A DNA stretch of 64,000 nt from Sphingobacteriales bacterium (GTDB taxonomy: Bacteria; Bacteroidota; Bacteroidia; Chitinophagales; JADIYW01): positions 862,057 through 926,056 of the forward strand of contig JADJYT010000001.1 in assembly GCA_016719635.1 (NCBI GenBank). Direction: 5' to 3'. A program made the translations under genes and the position numbers. The notes under the pieces are model-generated. The model saw only the letters and a program-made list of their open reading frames with translations, had not been told where the DNA came from and made no database searches. Shown piece by piece: positions 1-9,109 of this stretch. Positions within the stretch are counted from its first letter, which is position 1; the number at the start of each line of letters is the position of its first letter.

Positions 1-1
1 G

Positions 2-1666
2 GGTATCATCGTCAAACAAACCAAAACGGTGGAAACCTTAGGCAGCGCCACCGTCATTTGCACGGATAAAACCGGCACCATTACAGAGAACAAAATGTCG
101 CTAGCTAAAGTATTCGACTGGGACAGTCAAAAAATAATTTCCGGGGATAATTTGTTTTCTATGGAATCCGAAGCCATCATTCAATACGGCATGTGGGCGA
201 GCGAGCCGATTCCATTTGATCCTATGGAAGTGGCGCTGCATGAAGCCTACACAAAACTAAACGGCATAGATGAACGGCCCAACTACAGCATGCGGCATGA
301 ATATCCGTTGGGCGGGCACCCGCCGATGATGACGCATATTTTTGAAAATTCCGCAGGACAGCGTATCATCGCGGCAAAAGGCGCACCGGAAGCCATCATG
401 CAGGTCGCCCATTTGTCGGAAGCAGATAAAACCATCATCACTCAGCAGGTGCACGCCTTAGCAGCAGAAGGATACCGTGTACTGGGTGTCGGTGTTGCCG
501 AATATGCCGGCAATGATTTTCCGGAAAGGCAACAATCCATCCGCTTTGCCTGTAAAGGTCTCATCGCCTTTTACGACCCTCCAAAAAAAAATATGGAATC
601 GGTGCTGAATGCCTTTTACCAGGCAGGTATCGACGTGAAAATAGTCACCGGCGACAATGCCGCCACGACAGCCACCATTGCAGGACAGATTCATTTTAAA
701 GGCGCCGAACAAACCTTAAACGGACAAGACCTGATGGACATGCCGGATGAGACGCTGAAAGAAAAAGTAAAAGATATCTTTATTTTCAGCCGGATGTTTC
801 CGGATGCCAAATTAAAAATCATCAACGCACTAAAAGCCAACGGAGAAATTGTAGCGATGACGGGAGACGGCGTCAATGACGGCCCGGCGCTGAAAGCCGC
901 GCACATTGGTATCGCCATGGGAAAGAAAGGCAGTGAGATAGCAAAGCAGGCGTCGTCCCTGATTGTTATAGATGATGATCTGGGCAGGATGGTGGATGCG
1001 ATTGCCATGGGCAGAAAAATTTACGTCAACCTGAAAAAAGCGATCCAGTACATCATCTCGATCCACATTCCGATTATCCTGACGGTATTCATTCCGCTGG
1101 CACTCAACTGGAAATACCCCAGTATCTTCACACCGGTACACATCATTTTTCTGGAGCTCATCATGGGGCCTACCTGTTCCATCATCTATGAAAACGAGCC
1201 TATCGAAAAGAATCTGATGTTCCAGAAACCAAGGCCTTTTACGACCACGTTTTTCAACCTTCGGGAACTGACCACCAGCATACTTCAGGGATTGATGATA
1301 ACAGCCGGAACCATTTTCATTTACCTGTTTGCCGTTCAGTCCGGTTACAGTGAACCGCTGACCAGAACCATGGTTTTCACGACACTCATCACTGCAAATA
1401 TTTTTCTGACACTGGTGAACCGTTCCTTCATCTATTCGGTGCTGACGACAGCCACCTATAAAAACAACCTGATTCCGGTGATTATCACCATCACCATTCT
1501 GCTGACCGCTGCGTTGTTGCTCTTTCCGCCTTTCACAAGTTTCTTTCAGTTTGAAAGCATTCCGCTTCGGGAAACAGGCATAAGCATGGCAGCCGGATTT
1601 ATTTCTGTCATCTGGTATGAAGGGGTAAAATGGGCAAAACGAAGAAAGGTAACTTCGGCTGAATAA
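2..1666 (+). CDS. P-type cation-transporting ATPase, C-terminal part
   Basis: Membrane ATPase cut by the left window edge; the frame is open from base 2, so about 554 C-terminal residues are visible and the true start lies outside. The phosphorylation motif DKTGT is at 65-79 and the hinge motif TGDGVND at 860-880, with the nucleotide-binding domain between. From about base 1020 hydrophobic segments form the C-terminal transmembrane block, followed by a short basic tail. The wording around DKTGT (VICTDKTGTITENKMS) fits the type II Ca2+-ATPase/PMCA-like group rather than heavy-metal or K+ pumps. This is family knowledge; the transported ion cannot be read here because the M4 segment is outside the window. 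The downstream neighbour, purS, is convergent with an 18-base gap. Confidence 0.93.
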   Translation, partial: GIIVKQTKTVETLGSATVICTDKTGTITENKMSLAKVFDWDSQKIISGDNLFSMESEAIIQYGMWASEPIPFDPMEVALHEAYTKLNGIDERPNYSMRHEYPLGGHPPMMTHIFENSAGQRIIAAKGAPEAIMQVAHLSEADKTIITQQVHALAAEGYRVLGVGVAEYAGNDFPERQQSIRFACKGLIAFYDPPKKNMESVLNAFYQAGIDVKIVTGDNAATTATIAGQIHFKGAEQTLNGQDLMDMPDETLKEKVKDIFIFSRMFPDAKLKIINALKANGEIVAMTGDGVNDGPALKAAHIGIAMGKKGSEIAKQASSLIVIDDDLGRMVDAIAMGRKIYVNLKKAIQYIISIHIPIILTVFIPLALNWKYPSIFTPVHIIFLELIMGPTCSIIYENEPIEKNLMFQKPRPFTTTFFNLRELTTSILQGLMITAGTIFIYLFAVQSGYSEPLTRTMVFTTLITANIFLTLVNRSFIYSVLTTATYKNNLIPVIITITILLTAALLLFPPFTSFFQFESIPLRETGISMAAGFISVIWYEGVKWAKRRKVTSAE

Positions 1667-1684
1667 ACTATCGTTCAGCAGGCA

Positions 1685-1930
1685 TCATTCATGCACCACG
1701 TATTCAAAATACTCCATGACCGGATTATGCAGCAACTTTTTACATGCCTCTTCTGTTTTCTGTACCGCATCCTCTTTGGAATCCGCTTCAATTTTCAGCG
1801 TGATGTGTTTTCCGATGCGCACATTGGAGGTGTGGAATCCTAAATTGTGAAGGCCGTGCTCGACCGCTTTTCCCTGCGGGTCCAGCAATTCTTTCAGCGG
1901 CATGACGTTTATTTCGGCGGTATATTGCAT
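1685..1930 (-). CDS. purS: Phosphoribosylformylglycinamidine synthase subunit PurS
   Basis: Small subunit (81 aa) of the FGAR amidotransferase complex (PurS/PurL/PurQ) of purine synthesis, cytoplasmic. Diagnostic is the stretch LLDPQGKAVEHGLHNLGF near the N-terminus, followed by a basic NVRIGKHITLKIEA strand, both characteristic of PurS. The start at 1930 (MQYTAEI) is preferred over a longer reading frame because a TAnnTTTG promoter box at 1964-1971 overlaps the upstream codons. purL and purQ are not adjacent, whereas purF lies at 52.8 kb of this window. PurS is normally paired with a short PurL, which is expected elsewhere in the genome. Confidence 0.85.
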   Translation of the reverse strand: MQYTAEINVMPLKELLDPQGKAVEHGLHNLGFHTSNVRIGKHITLKIEADSKEDAVQKTEEACKKLLHNPVMEYFEYVVHE

Positions 1931-1963
1931 TTGGTAAGGTTGTGAGTCGCAATTGATAAGGAA

Positions 1964-1971
1964 CAAAAGTA
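1964..1971 (-). promoter_or_regulatory. Bacteroidota -7 promoter box for purS
   Basis: Read on the minus strand the bases are TACTTTTG, an exact TAnnTTTG match, about 34 bases upstream of the purS start. No clear TTTG -33 element is visible at the usual distance. Confidence 0.5.
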
Positions 1972-2006
1972 AGCAATAAAAATTAAAAATTTACAGTCGG
2001 GCTATT

Positions 2007-2027
2007 GTGCCACGATTATCGTGGCAC
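2007..2027. promoter_or_regulatory. 21-bp perfect palindrome, candidate operator
   Basis: Left half GTGCCACGAT, one central T, right half ATCGTGGCAC: a perfect inverted repeat lying between the divergent purS and lipoprotein genes. It has no T-run and no loop, so it does not look like a terminator. The form suggests a binding site for a dimeric regulator. The regulator is not identified. Confidence 0.5.
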
Positions 2028-2093
2028 GATGCTGCAGATAGTCGTATTTTTATTTCCTTTAAATATTTAGTATTATTGATTCAAATTTCCCGG

Positions 2094-3227
2094 ATGCCGT
2101 TGTTCAGAATATTGCTGCTTTCTTTGCTCATTATCAGCCAGACACATTGTAAAAAAGAAGCTGCCGTCACCAACTGCTTCAACGAAATCCAACGCAGCGA
2201 ACTGCTGCATGAACTCGAACCGCTGACACACGACAGCATTCAGCTGTCTGCTTCCGAACGGCAGTTGATGAATGAAATCCACGTCCTTGCCAATGATATT
2301 ACGCCGCTTTCTGACAACATCGACACAAGCATTTCCATTCAGGATCGTTATCATCAGATAAAGTCCAACTTTTTGCAACATGCGGCGTTGGCTGAACAGA
2401 AGGCAAACACCTTTTATCACGGCTCGGAAGCCTCCGTTATTTTGGCTAGAAACGCGTTTGTCCTTATGAGTTATGATGCGCTGCAGCGGAAATATCCCGA
2501 ATTCATGTGGACGCGGCTGGGCGTGTTTGCCGCCAATGAAGTGCGTTCAGGATTGGTAGCCGCCTTGTTTTTGCGCTATACCCTCCTGCAAAACAACGTA
2601 CACATTCCGATCGACAATACTGGAAAAGAGATAACCGATGTGTTGTTGGAAACCTGCCAGATTTTGATACAAGGGCAGATTGATGTGCTGACGGATATCG
2701 GTTCACTCGGAATCCTGAACAGTATTACCGGTGCGGGCAGGATTAAAACTGAAACCTGGCTGACTTCAGAAGCCCGCGAAGGATTCCGCTTGCAGGAACA
2801 GGCGGAAGATGTTTTAAAAGCTGGCAACTGCAACGCCTATCAGGATACACAGACGGAAGCCGCCATACAATTCGGCGCACACGAACAGATCTACATTTTA
2901 CAACCGATGTGGGACAAGCCGTTGATGCAGCAGTTTGCCACGCTGGATAAGTTACTGATACAGCTGACCAACCGGCAATTTGTATTTTTTGGCGATATCT
3001 TTATAGGAACAAATAAGACCGGTGAAACGGGAAAAGGATATACTGTAAAACTGCCGACGAACGTGAATGATTTGTCGAATGCGCAGCAGCGGGTGCTGGT
3101 GGCGATGAACGGATTCCACACGCTGAACAACTTGCGCAAAGATGCCCGATGGGACCGATGGATAGACTACTCCATGATAAAGATTGGCAATTTCTACGAT
3201 GTGTATTTACCGGGTGTTCCGCTGTAA
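2094..3227 (+). CDS. Predicted lipoprotein of unknown function
   Basis: 377 aa with the start at 2094 chosen because it gives a clean lipoprotein signal: MPLFRILLLSLLIISQTHC then KKE, with the lipidated Cys at residue 19. A longer in-frame reading (from 2007) would run through the palindrome and is unlikely. The rest is soluble, largely helical and rich in Gln, Glu and Leu, with no motif I recognise. Probably anchored in the inner or outer membrane facing the periplasm. It is a single gene, divergent from purS and convergent with acs after a 291-base gap. Confidence 0.75.
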   Translation: MPLFRILLLSLLIISQTHCKKEAAVTNCFNEIQRSELLHELEPLTHDSIQLSASERQLMNEIHVLANDITPLSDNIDTSISIQDRYHQIKSNFLQHAALAEQKANTFYHGSEASVILARNAFVLMSYDALQRKYPEFMWTRLGVFAANEVRSGLVAALFLRYTLLQNNVHIPIDNTGKEITDVLLETCQILIQGQIDVLTDIGSLGILNSITGAGRIKTETWLTSEAREGFRLQEQAEDVLKAGNCNAYQDTQTEAAIQFGAHEQIYILQPMWDKPLMQQFATLDKLLIQLTNRQFVFFGDIFIGTNKTGETGKGYTVKLPTNVNDLSNAQQRVLVAMNGFHTLNNLRKDARWDRWIDYSMIKIGNFYDVYLPGVPL

Positions 3228-3518
3228 ACAGGCATTGACTGAACCAATATTAACAACTATTTTCATACATTGAAACACTTCACACTGATACAGACTTCCC
3301 GCTAAGACTACAAATATAGAAGTGTCTCGCTTATCATCCTTACTCCACTTTTCATATTCAAAAGACACCTCATTTCGTTCGGTGTGTCCTCGAGGTGGGA
3401 GTCGAACGAACATAGTATTTTGAAAACATTGACAGGAGGCAGTTTCGCTGCGCCAGGCTATGGCGGGTCGACAGGCATACACTTCGCCCGCTAATGACTG
3501 AATTTTAAAAAACGTATC
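3228..3518. other. Intergenic stretch, repeat-like sequence, no gene supported
   Basis: No credible gene. On the minus strand a 91-codon open frame exists, but its wording (TERNEVSFEYEKWSKDDKRD) looks like a translated intergenic repeat. The core around 3370-3395 holds a short inverted repeat (GACACACC with GGTGTC around GAACGAAATGA). I recall similar sequence mis-annotated as proteins in other Bacteroidota, so a dispersed repeat or structured RNA is possible. A T-loop-like stretch near 3385-3404 does not fold into a tRNA arm. Confidence 0.3.
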
Positions 3519-5489
3519 CTATTTCCGGGCGCCATTTATGATTTCGTCTACAACTGACGGATCGAGCAGGGTGGTGATATCGCCCAGATTGGTGGTATCG
3601 CCTTCGGCTATTTTTCGTAAAATACGGCGCATGATTTTGCCGCTGCGGGTTTTCGGCAATCCTGAAACAATCTGTATCTTATCGGGTTTCGCTATCGGTG
3701 AAATGATCTTGCTCACTATTTTGCGTACTTCGTTTTCAAACGCCAGCTGATTGAGCACATGCAGGCTGTTGTCATACTCCACGCCATCCGGTTGTGCCGG
3801 GTCGGTGTCAATTATACCGGCTTCAATGCTTTGTTTATCTACAATCACAAATGCATAAATGCCCTGCCCTTTGATGTCGTGCGGATAGCCGACCACCGCG
3901 CTTTCTATCACATTCGGATGCTCGTTGATAGCATTCTCCACTTCCGCCGTTCCCAATCTGTGCCCGCTCACATTCATCACATCATCCACCCTGCCGATGA
4001 TTCGGTAATAGCCGTCTTCATCGCGGCGGCAGCCATCGCCGGTAAAATATAAATCATCGTACGTGGAGAAATAAGCCAATCGGCAGCGTTCATGGTCGCC
4101 AAATGTGGTGCGTATCATACCCGGCCACGGAAACTTCATGCATAAAAATCCATCTACATTATTTTCTTTCAATTCATACCCGCCGCTGTCCACCAATATG
4201 GGCTGGACGCCCGGAAGCGGAAGGGTGGCAAAAGTGGGTTTGGTCGGTGTGACATATGCAATCGGCGAAATCATAATGCCGCCGGTTTCCGTCTGCCACC
4301 AGGTATCTACAATCGGGCAGCGTTCTTTACCGATGTTATCGTGGTACCAGAACCAGGCTTCTTCATTGATCGGCTCTCCGACAGAACCGATGACCTTCAA
4401 AGTGTCCAGTTTATATGGTTTCACGAAATCCAGTCCACTCGCCATCAGGGAACGGATTGCCGTAGGGGCGGTATAAAATTTGGTAATCTGGAGTTTGTCA
4501 ATCGTCGCCCAGAAACGTCCAGCATCGGGATAGGTCGGAATACCTTCAAACATGACGGTAGTAGCACCGTTCAACAGCGGACCGTACACAATGTACGAAT
4601 GGCCGGTTATCCATCCGATGTCCGCCGTACACCAGAAAATATCATCTTCTTCGTATTGAAATACGTTCAGAAAAGTGTAATAGGTATAAACCATGTATCC
4701 GGCGCAACTGTGCACCACGCCTTTCGGTTTTCCGGTACTGCCGGACGTATACAGGATGAACAGGTGGTCTTCGCTGTCCATGACTTCTGCGGAAAAATCC
4801 GGCGCCGCCTTCTGCATTTCGCTGTGCCACCATACATCTCGTCCCAACTGCATTTGGATGGTTTCGCCGGTGCGTTTGTACACAATCACTTTTTGGATGG
4901 AAGGTGTGCTTATCAGCGCTTCGTCACAAATCACTTTCAATCCTACGGATTTATTGCCACGGTATAATCCATCCGCCGTCACCAGCAGTTTGCAGGCGGA
5001 ATCGTTGATGCGGTCGGATAATGACTGTGCCGAAAATCCTGCAAACACCACCGAATGGATGGCACCGACCCGCGCACATGCCAGCACGGCCACCGCCAAT
5101 TCCGGCACCATCGGCATGTACAAACAGACACGGTCGCCTTTCTGGATGCCGTTGTTCTGCAATACATTGGAAAAACGGCATACTTCGGCATGCAGTTCTT
5201 TATAAGTGAGCGTTCTGCCTGCTTCATTCGGGTCGTTGGCTTCCCAGATGATGGCGGGTTTATCGGCGTTCTTTTCCAAATGCCTGTCGAGACAATTTTC
5301 TGTAATGTTCAATTTCCCGTTGATAAACCATTCTACCTTCGGCTCTTTAAAATTCCAGTTCAGCACCTTTTCCCATTTCTGATGCCACTGAAAGGAATCG
5401 GCAATTTCGTTCCAGAATTGTTCCGGCTTTTCGACACTTTTCGTATAAACTTCGTGGTATTGTTCTAAAGAAGTTATCTTATGCAGCAT
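3519..5489 (-). CDS. acs: Acetyl-coenzyme A synthetase
   Basis: AMP-forming acetate-CoA ligase (656 aa, the usual length), cytoplasmic, making acetyl-CoA from acetate, ATP and CoA. The adenylate-forming P-loop YTSGSTGKPKG sits near residue 247. The hinge/C-domain motif GRVDDVMNVSGHRLG is followed by the C-terminal SGKIMRRILRKI, whose Lys (near 617) is the residue regulated by acetylation in the family. The start at 5489 (MLHKITSLEQY) is used; a longer frame to 5561 adds 24 unlikely residues. Single gene, divergent from the acyltransferase-like gene at 5676. Confidence 0.95.
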   Translation of the reverse strand: MLHKITSLEQYHEVYTKSVEKPEQFWNEIADSFQWHQKWEKVLNWNFKEPKVEWFINGKLNITENCLDRHLEKNADKPAIIWEANDPNEAGRTLTYKELHAEVCRFSNVLQNNGIQKGDRVCLYMPMVPELAVAVLACARVGAIHSVVFAGFSAQSLSDRINDSACKLLVTADGLYRGNKSVGLKVICDEALISTPSIQKVIVYKRTGETIQMQLGRDVWWHSEMQKAAPDFSAEVMDSEDHLFILYTSGSTGKPKGVVHSCAGYMVYTYYTFLNVFQYEEDDIFWCTADIGWITGHSYIVYGPLLNGATTVMFEGIPTYPDAGRFWATIDKLQITKFYTAPTAIRSLMASGLDFVKPYKLDTLKVIGSVGEPINEEAWFWYHDNIGKERCPIVDTWWQTETGGIMISPIAYVTPTKPTFATLPLPGVQPILVDSGGYELKENNVDGFLCMKFPWPGMIRTTFGDHERCRLAYFSTYDDLYFTGDGCRRDEDGYYRIIGRVDDVMNVSGHRLGTAEVENAINEHPNVIESAVVGYPHDIKGQGIYAFVIVDKQSIEAGIIDTDPAQPDGVEYDNSLHVLNQLAFENEVRKIVSKIISPIAKPDKIQIVSGLPKTRSGKIMRRILRKIAEGDTTNLGDITTLLDPSVVDEIINGARK

Positions 5490-5588
5490 GTTATACTTGT
5501 TTCCACTAAAATACAAAACAATTTCATGTTCCCAAACGAGCGCTTGGTATGAATTGCGCATATTTTCAGAATAGCCGTTTAAAATGAT

Positions 5589-5596
5589 TATTTTTG
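5589..5596 (+). promoter_or_regulatory. -7 promoter box for the 5676 gene
   Basis: TATTTTTG matches TAnnTTTG exactly, 80 bases upstream of the ATG at 5676, in the divergent space after acs. No strong -33 box is seen. Confidence 0.4.
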
Positions 5597-5675
5597 CGTT
5601 TGAAAATATCCATCTTGTACCCGTTTTTACACATACAACTTATTGATTCTTCAATTTATTTCCCGTTGCATTAAA

Positions 5676-6561
5676 ATGACTGACAAGAAACAATATTTCC
5701 GCATCTGCAAGGAACCTAGATACAGTTCAAAAATTCCTGTCTTTTCCCAATCCTACTGGCTGGACCTGGCTGCAGAAAACTGGGATGTCTGTCTGTACAA
5801 AAAAGAGGAAAAAATTATCGCGGCATTGCCGTATTGCTGGAAAGGCAGACTGCTGACGAAACGGATTTATTTACCGGACAGCAGTTTTTATCAGTCGATC
5901 CTTTTCTTTGAAACTGTAAGCGAAGCTGAAAAGCAGCAGATTGCCGTACAACTTTTTGGACAAATTCCCAAAACCGTCAAATCGTATTTCAAGTTTTTGC
6001 CGGAGTACACATCCATAGACCTCAGCGGATTGTCTTATACCAAAGAAGCCTACTACACCTACCTTCTGCTACCGGATGAGAAGACATCCCTTCTTTCCAC
6101 CAACCATAAACGCAACATTCGGAAAGGTATCAATAACAACTATACGATTCAGCCCAGCAACAATACCGCCCTATCTTATTCGCTGCTGATATCTACCTTT
6201 AGCAGGCAGAAGATTCATTCAAAAATAAATCCCGAAGCTTTTCAGCCACTAGTCGAACTGACAAAAGAGCATCAATGCGGACAGCTTTTAAATTGCCTGG
6301 ATGATAAGAAAAATGTGCTGGCTTCGGTTTTCATCGTGGAAGATGCCACCACCGTTTATTATCTCATGGGTGGCTACAATCATGATTTCAAAAACGCCGG
6401 TGCCATGACCTATTTATTGAATCATGTCATTCAGCAGGCAATCAATTCGAAAAACCTTTAATTTCTGCGGCAGCAGCAAAAAGACCATCGCTGCCTTTTT
6501 CGAAGGGTTTGGTGCCACCCGGCATCCGATCAACATCTGGAAGAAAATTCTAAAATTGTAG
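5676..6561 (+). CDS. GNAT/FemAB-like acyltransferase, frameshifted near 6455
   Basis: About 295 aa if one frameshift is repaired. The first frame runs MTDKKQYFRICKEP... to a stop at 6461. Removing one A from the A5 run at about 6448-6455 continues it as KTFNFCGSSKKTIAAFFEG to a natural end ILKL and TAG at 6561. The tail (FNFCGS...FFEGFGA) resembles the C-terminus of FemAB/GNAT-like proteins that transfer acyl or amino-acyl groups in cell-envelope synthesis (family knowledge). The substrate is unknown. It stops 8 bases before the 3' end of the convergent glycan operon. The break may be a sequencing error in the A run or a real inactivation. Confidence 0.6.
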
Positions 6562-6569
6562 CATCTTTT

Positions 6570-8174
6570 TTAAAGCGTTACGCTTTTTACATCCGTAAAA
6601 ACTTTGCCTTTTCTTTTCAAACAAAAAAATAAATTGCCGGATGGCTGAAGATATCGGGTTGGAATGAGCACACGATACTCTCTGACAGGTATGTTATCAT
6701 ATTGACTGAAATCAGCATCTATCAATGCGCCTGTATTTTCAAAAGCCAGCGGAGTATAATACTTGTTCATTTCATGATTGATGAGCATTCCGGCAGCCAT
6801 CAGTTTATTCGCATTGTTTCTTTGCCCTATCAGTCCGCTCAGTATCAGGAAGCTGTCCCTTTTTACTGTACTGTTAATCGTGTAATAGAGCGAACTGTCA
6901 TCAAGCATAACGGCCATATCGCAAGTCTGTACCTTGCTTAAATCCTTATAGTAGTAATCCGGTATCTTGTAAAATCCCTGCTCCACGGATTCTTTCAGGA
7001 TTGCCAACCCTCTGCCGGTGTCCGCATAAAGTATCGCCTTTTGATCTAAGCTGTATGAAAACATGTTGAGTGCTTTGGAATAACTCAATGCGCATACTTT
7101 TTGCAGGGAGAAGAAATTCATCGCAACATTAAAAAAAACCGACAACACAACGAATGCGACGGATATCTTTTTATTTATTTTAGAAACGAACAATTCGATG
7201 AATGAAACATAGCTGAAAATCAGCAGCAATAAAGAATACAATTTATAGCGAGGAGAAACGGCATTCTCAATCCCGAGCTGATACCTGTTCAGTGCCACCA
7301 CAGTAGCCGTCAATAAAACAAATACCATAAAAAAGAATACAACAGTATTATGTTGATAGTAGTTCACCTTAACCATCCACAGGAAATAGGCGAATAGTAT
7401 GATTCCAAAGACTATGGCAACACCATCATAACCGGGCAGCTGAAATACAGCCCCCAGGAATGCAAAGAAACATCCCGTTATCTGTATGATGGCATGAATG
7501 GAAAACAGCGTACCCGTATGAGCAGAGCTTGCCCCACCGGCATACCAGGCAAACAGCAGCAGGAATAAAGCGAACAACAGGCTAAACTTCAACCAGTTTC
7601 GTTCCAAGAAGAGAACATACAGCGTGACGGTAAATAAGGAAAAAATACCGCTGCCATTTGAAAACAAGGCTATTAGAAAGAAAAAAACAAAAAGAGTATA
7701 TCTTTTCCGGATGTAGAAAAAAATCGTGAGCAGGCTGAATGGAATCACATACATGGATGTACAAATCATGGGCAGGAAGATTAAATCCCAATAAATGAAG
7801 ACAAACAACAGATAGCTTACGGGAAGCAATATTTTCCAATCCATTTTACGATCTACTGACTTCAGGATGAGTAGGAACAATATCAGCATGGTCAGGTTGC
7901 CGATGTAATTCAGAATCCTCAAATCCAAAAATCCGTTCAGCTCATAAAGCGCCAAACAGGAAAGACGCAGCAACAAAAGGCGGTGCTGGTTGTAAGAACT
8001 GAATAACATCTGTATCTTTTCATTGAAGGATTCCGAACGGAAATAGGTATTCATGAAGTTCAGTATGGATTCATAGTCATCCGTGACGGGTACATTCTGC
8101 GCAAAATGAAAAACGTTGAAAAAATAAAACAAAACGGGAAGGGCTGCGACGGTATATAACAGAATCTTTTTCAT
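6570..8174 (-). CDS. Polytopic membrane protein, possible GT-C type glycosyltransferase or polymerase
   Basis: 534 aa with about ten hydrophobic helices in the first 350 residues and a soluble C-terminal domain of about 170 residues. After TM1 comes an acidic pair (TDDYESILNF), then YNQHRLLLLRL. The pattern of acidic loop plus N-x-H-R recalls uncharacterised GT-C-like sugar transferases, but the match is loose. It is the last gene of the glycan operon, 20 bases after the GT2 gene. It could supply the missing polymerase or a lipid-linked sugar transferase; both are inference. Confidence 0.7.
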   Translation of the reverse strand: MKKILLYTVAALPVLFYFFNVFHFAQNVPVTDDYESILNFMNTYFRSESFNEKIQMLFSSYNQHRLLLLRLSCLALYELNGFLDLRILNYIGNLTMLILFLLILKSVDRKMDWKILLPVSYLLFVFIYWDLIFLPMICTSMYVIPFSLLTIFFYIRKRYTLFVFFFLIALFSNGSGIFSLFTVTLYVLFLERNWLKFSLLFALFLLLFAWYAGGASSAHTGTLFSIHAIIQITGCFFAFLGAVFQLPGYDGVAIVFGIILFAYFLWMVKVNYYQHNTVVFFFMVFVLLTATVVALNRYQLGIENAVSPRYKLYSLLLLIFSYVSFIELFVSKINKKISVAFVVLSVFFNVAMNFFSLQKVCALSYSKALNMFSYSLDQKAILYADTGRGLAILKESVEQGFYKIPDYYYKDLSKVQTCDMAVMLDDSSLYYTINSTVKRDSFLILSGLIGQRNNANKLMAAGMLINHEMNKYYTPLAFENTGALIDADFSQYDNIPVREYRVLIPTRYLQPSGNLFFCLKRKGKVFTDVKSVTL

Positions 8175-8194
8175 GATGAAAATTTAAAACCCAC

Positions 8195-9109
8195 TCAATA
8201 CCACAGCCTGGCTCCCACTTTTCGGAGGTAATCCATACCGGCTGCATCCATAATTTTACGGGGTGCATACTTCAACCGATGCCGTAAACCCGGCAAGGTA
8301 CGAAGGTACATCGCAAAATCAAATTTGGATTTTACCAGAAAGAATAAACTCCATAGAATAAAATGGGTAATCACATACAACATAGGTAAGTGCTTGTACA
8401 CCACCACCAGCTTATTATGAAACATACGCAGAAAGGTTGTCTTTCCGGGTTCCCTGCCGTTCGGATTAATCTTATGCAGCACCAGGATATCTTTGGTGAA
8501 CAGGATAGAATAACCCGCCTTTACGGTTGCATACGACAAATCGTACTCTTCCATACCGTAAAAGAAATCTTCCTGATAATAACCGGTTTCTTCAATCAAT
8601 GATTTGGGAAATACATGCCCGTACCCAAAAAACAGGTTGTAGAAAATTTCGTTTTTCCCTTCTATCAGATGTGGGTTCTTCAGCGGCATCTCTTCGTTTC
8701 CGGTAGCTGGAATTTTGCCCAGGAAACCAATAATGGCCAACTTCTGATCCATATATCGGACAAACTTATCCAACACCAGCTGTATGACATTCTGCTGCAC
8801 TATCTCCGCATCGTCGTCCATAAACAACAAATACTTCCCCGAAGCCTCCCGGATACATAAATTACGTCCGCCTGCCACTCCCAGATTTTTCGGATGGTAG
8901 ATGTATTTAATCAATTCTCTCTGTTTGGGCGAAAGCTGCTTCAGGTATTCTTCAAAAACGCTGTAATCCTGTGTTGAACCGTTATTCAAAACGATAATCT
9001 CCTTTTCCCATCCGTTCACATCATCGAGCCCCAATACATTTCTTACGGCGTCAATGGTATCTTCCGCACGATTAAAGCTAATGATCAGAAAAGAAAATTT
9101 CTCACTCAT
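8195..9109 (-). CDS. Glycosyltransferase family 2
   Basis: 304 aa, GT-A fold inverting glycosyltransferase using a nucleotide sugar, at the cytoplasmic membrane face. N-terminal strand FSFLIISFNRAEDT, then VLNNGS and the metal-binding MDDDAEI near residue 100. A conserved YGMEEYDLSYATVKAGY stretch follows the acceptor region, as in rhamnosyl/galactofuranosyl-transferase-like GT2s. A hydrophobic segment near residue 240 may dock it to the membrane. Its ATG overlaps the stop of the YfhO-like gene by 4 bases (ATGA), so the two are translationally coupled. Sugar specificity is unknown. Confidence 0.9.
   Translation of the reverse strand: MSEKFSFLIISFNRAEDTIDAVRNVLGLDDVNGWEKEIIVLNNGSTQDYSVFEEYLKQLSPKQRELIKYIYHPKNLGVAGGRNLCIREASGKYLLFMDDDAEIVQQNVIQLVLDKFVRYMDQKLAIIGFLGKIPATGNEEMPLKNPHLIEGKNEIFYNLFFGYGHVFPKSLIEETGYYQEDFFYGMEEYDLSYATVKAGYSILFTKDILVLHKINPNGREPGKTTFLRMFHNKLVVVYKHLPMLYVITHFILWSLFFLVKSKFDFAMYLRTLPGLRHRLKYAPRKIMDAAGMDYLRKVGARLWY

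Noticed and set aside
691..1141. Open frames on the minus strand inside the P-type ATPase
   Set aside because: Antisense to a conserved gene, no motifs.
3385..3404. T-loop-like sequence suggesting a tRNA
   Set aside because: No matching T stem or acceptor stem can be formed.
3207..3482. 91-codon minus-strand frame in the intergenic region
   Set aside because: Reads like a translated repeat; no start context or conserved protein features.
4341..4967. 208-codon plus-strand frame opposite acs
   Set aside because: Shadow of the acs codons, no family features.
6572..6586. AAAGCG/CGCTTT hairpin as a terminator
   Set aside because: Only 6 bp and inside the end of the 6570-8174 gene; weak T-run.
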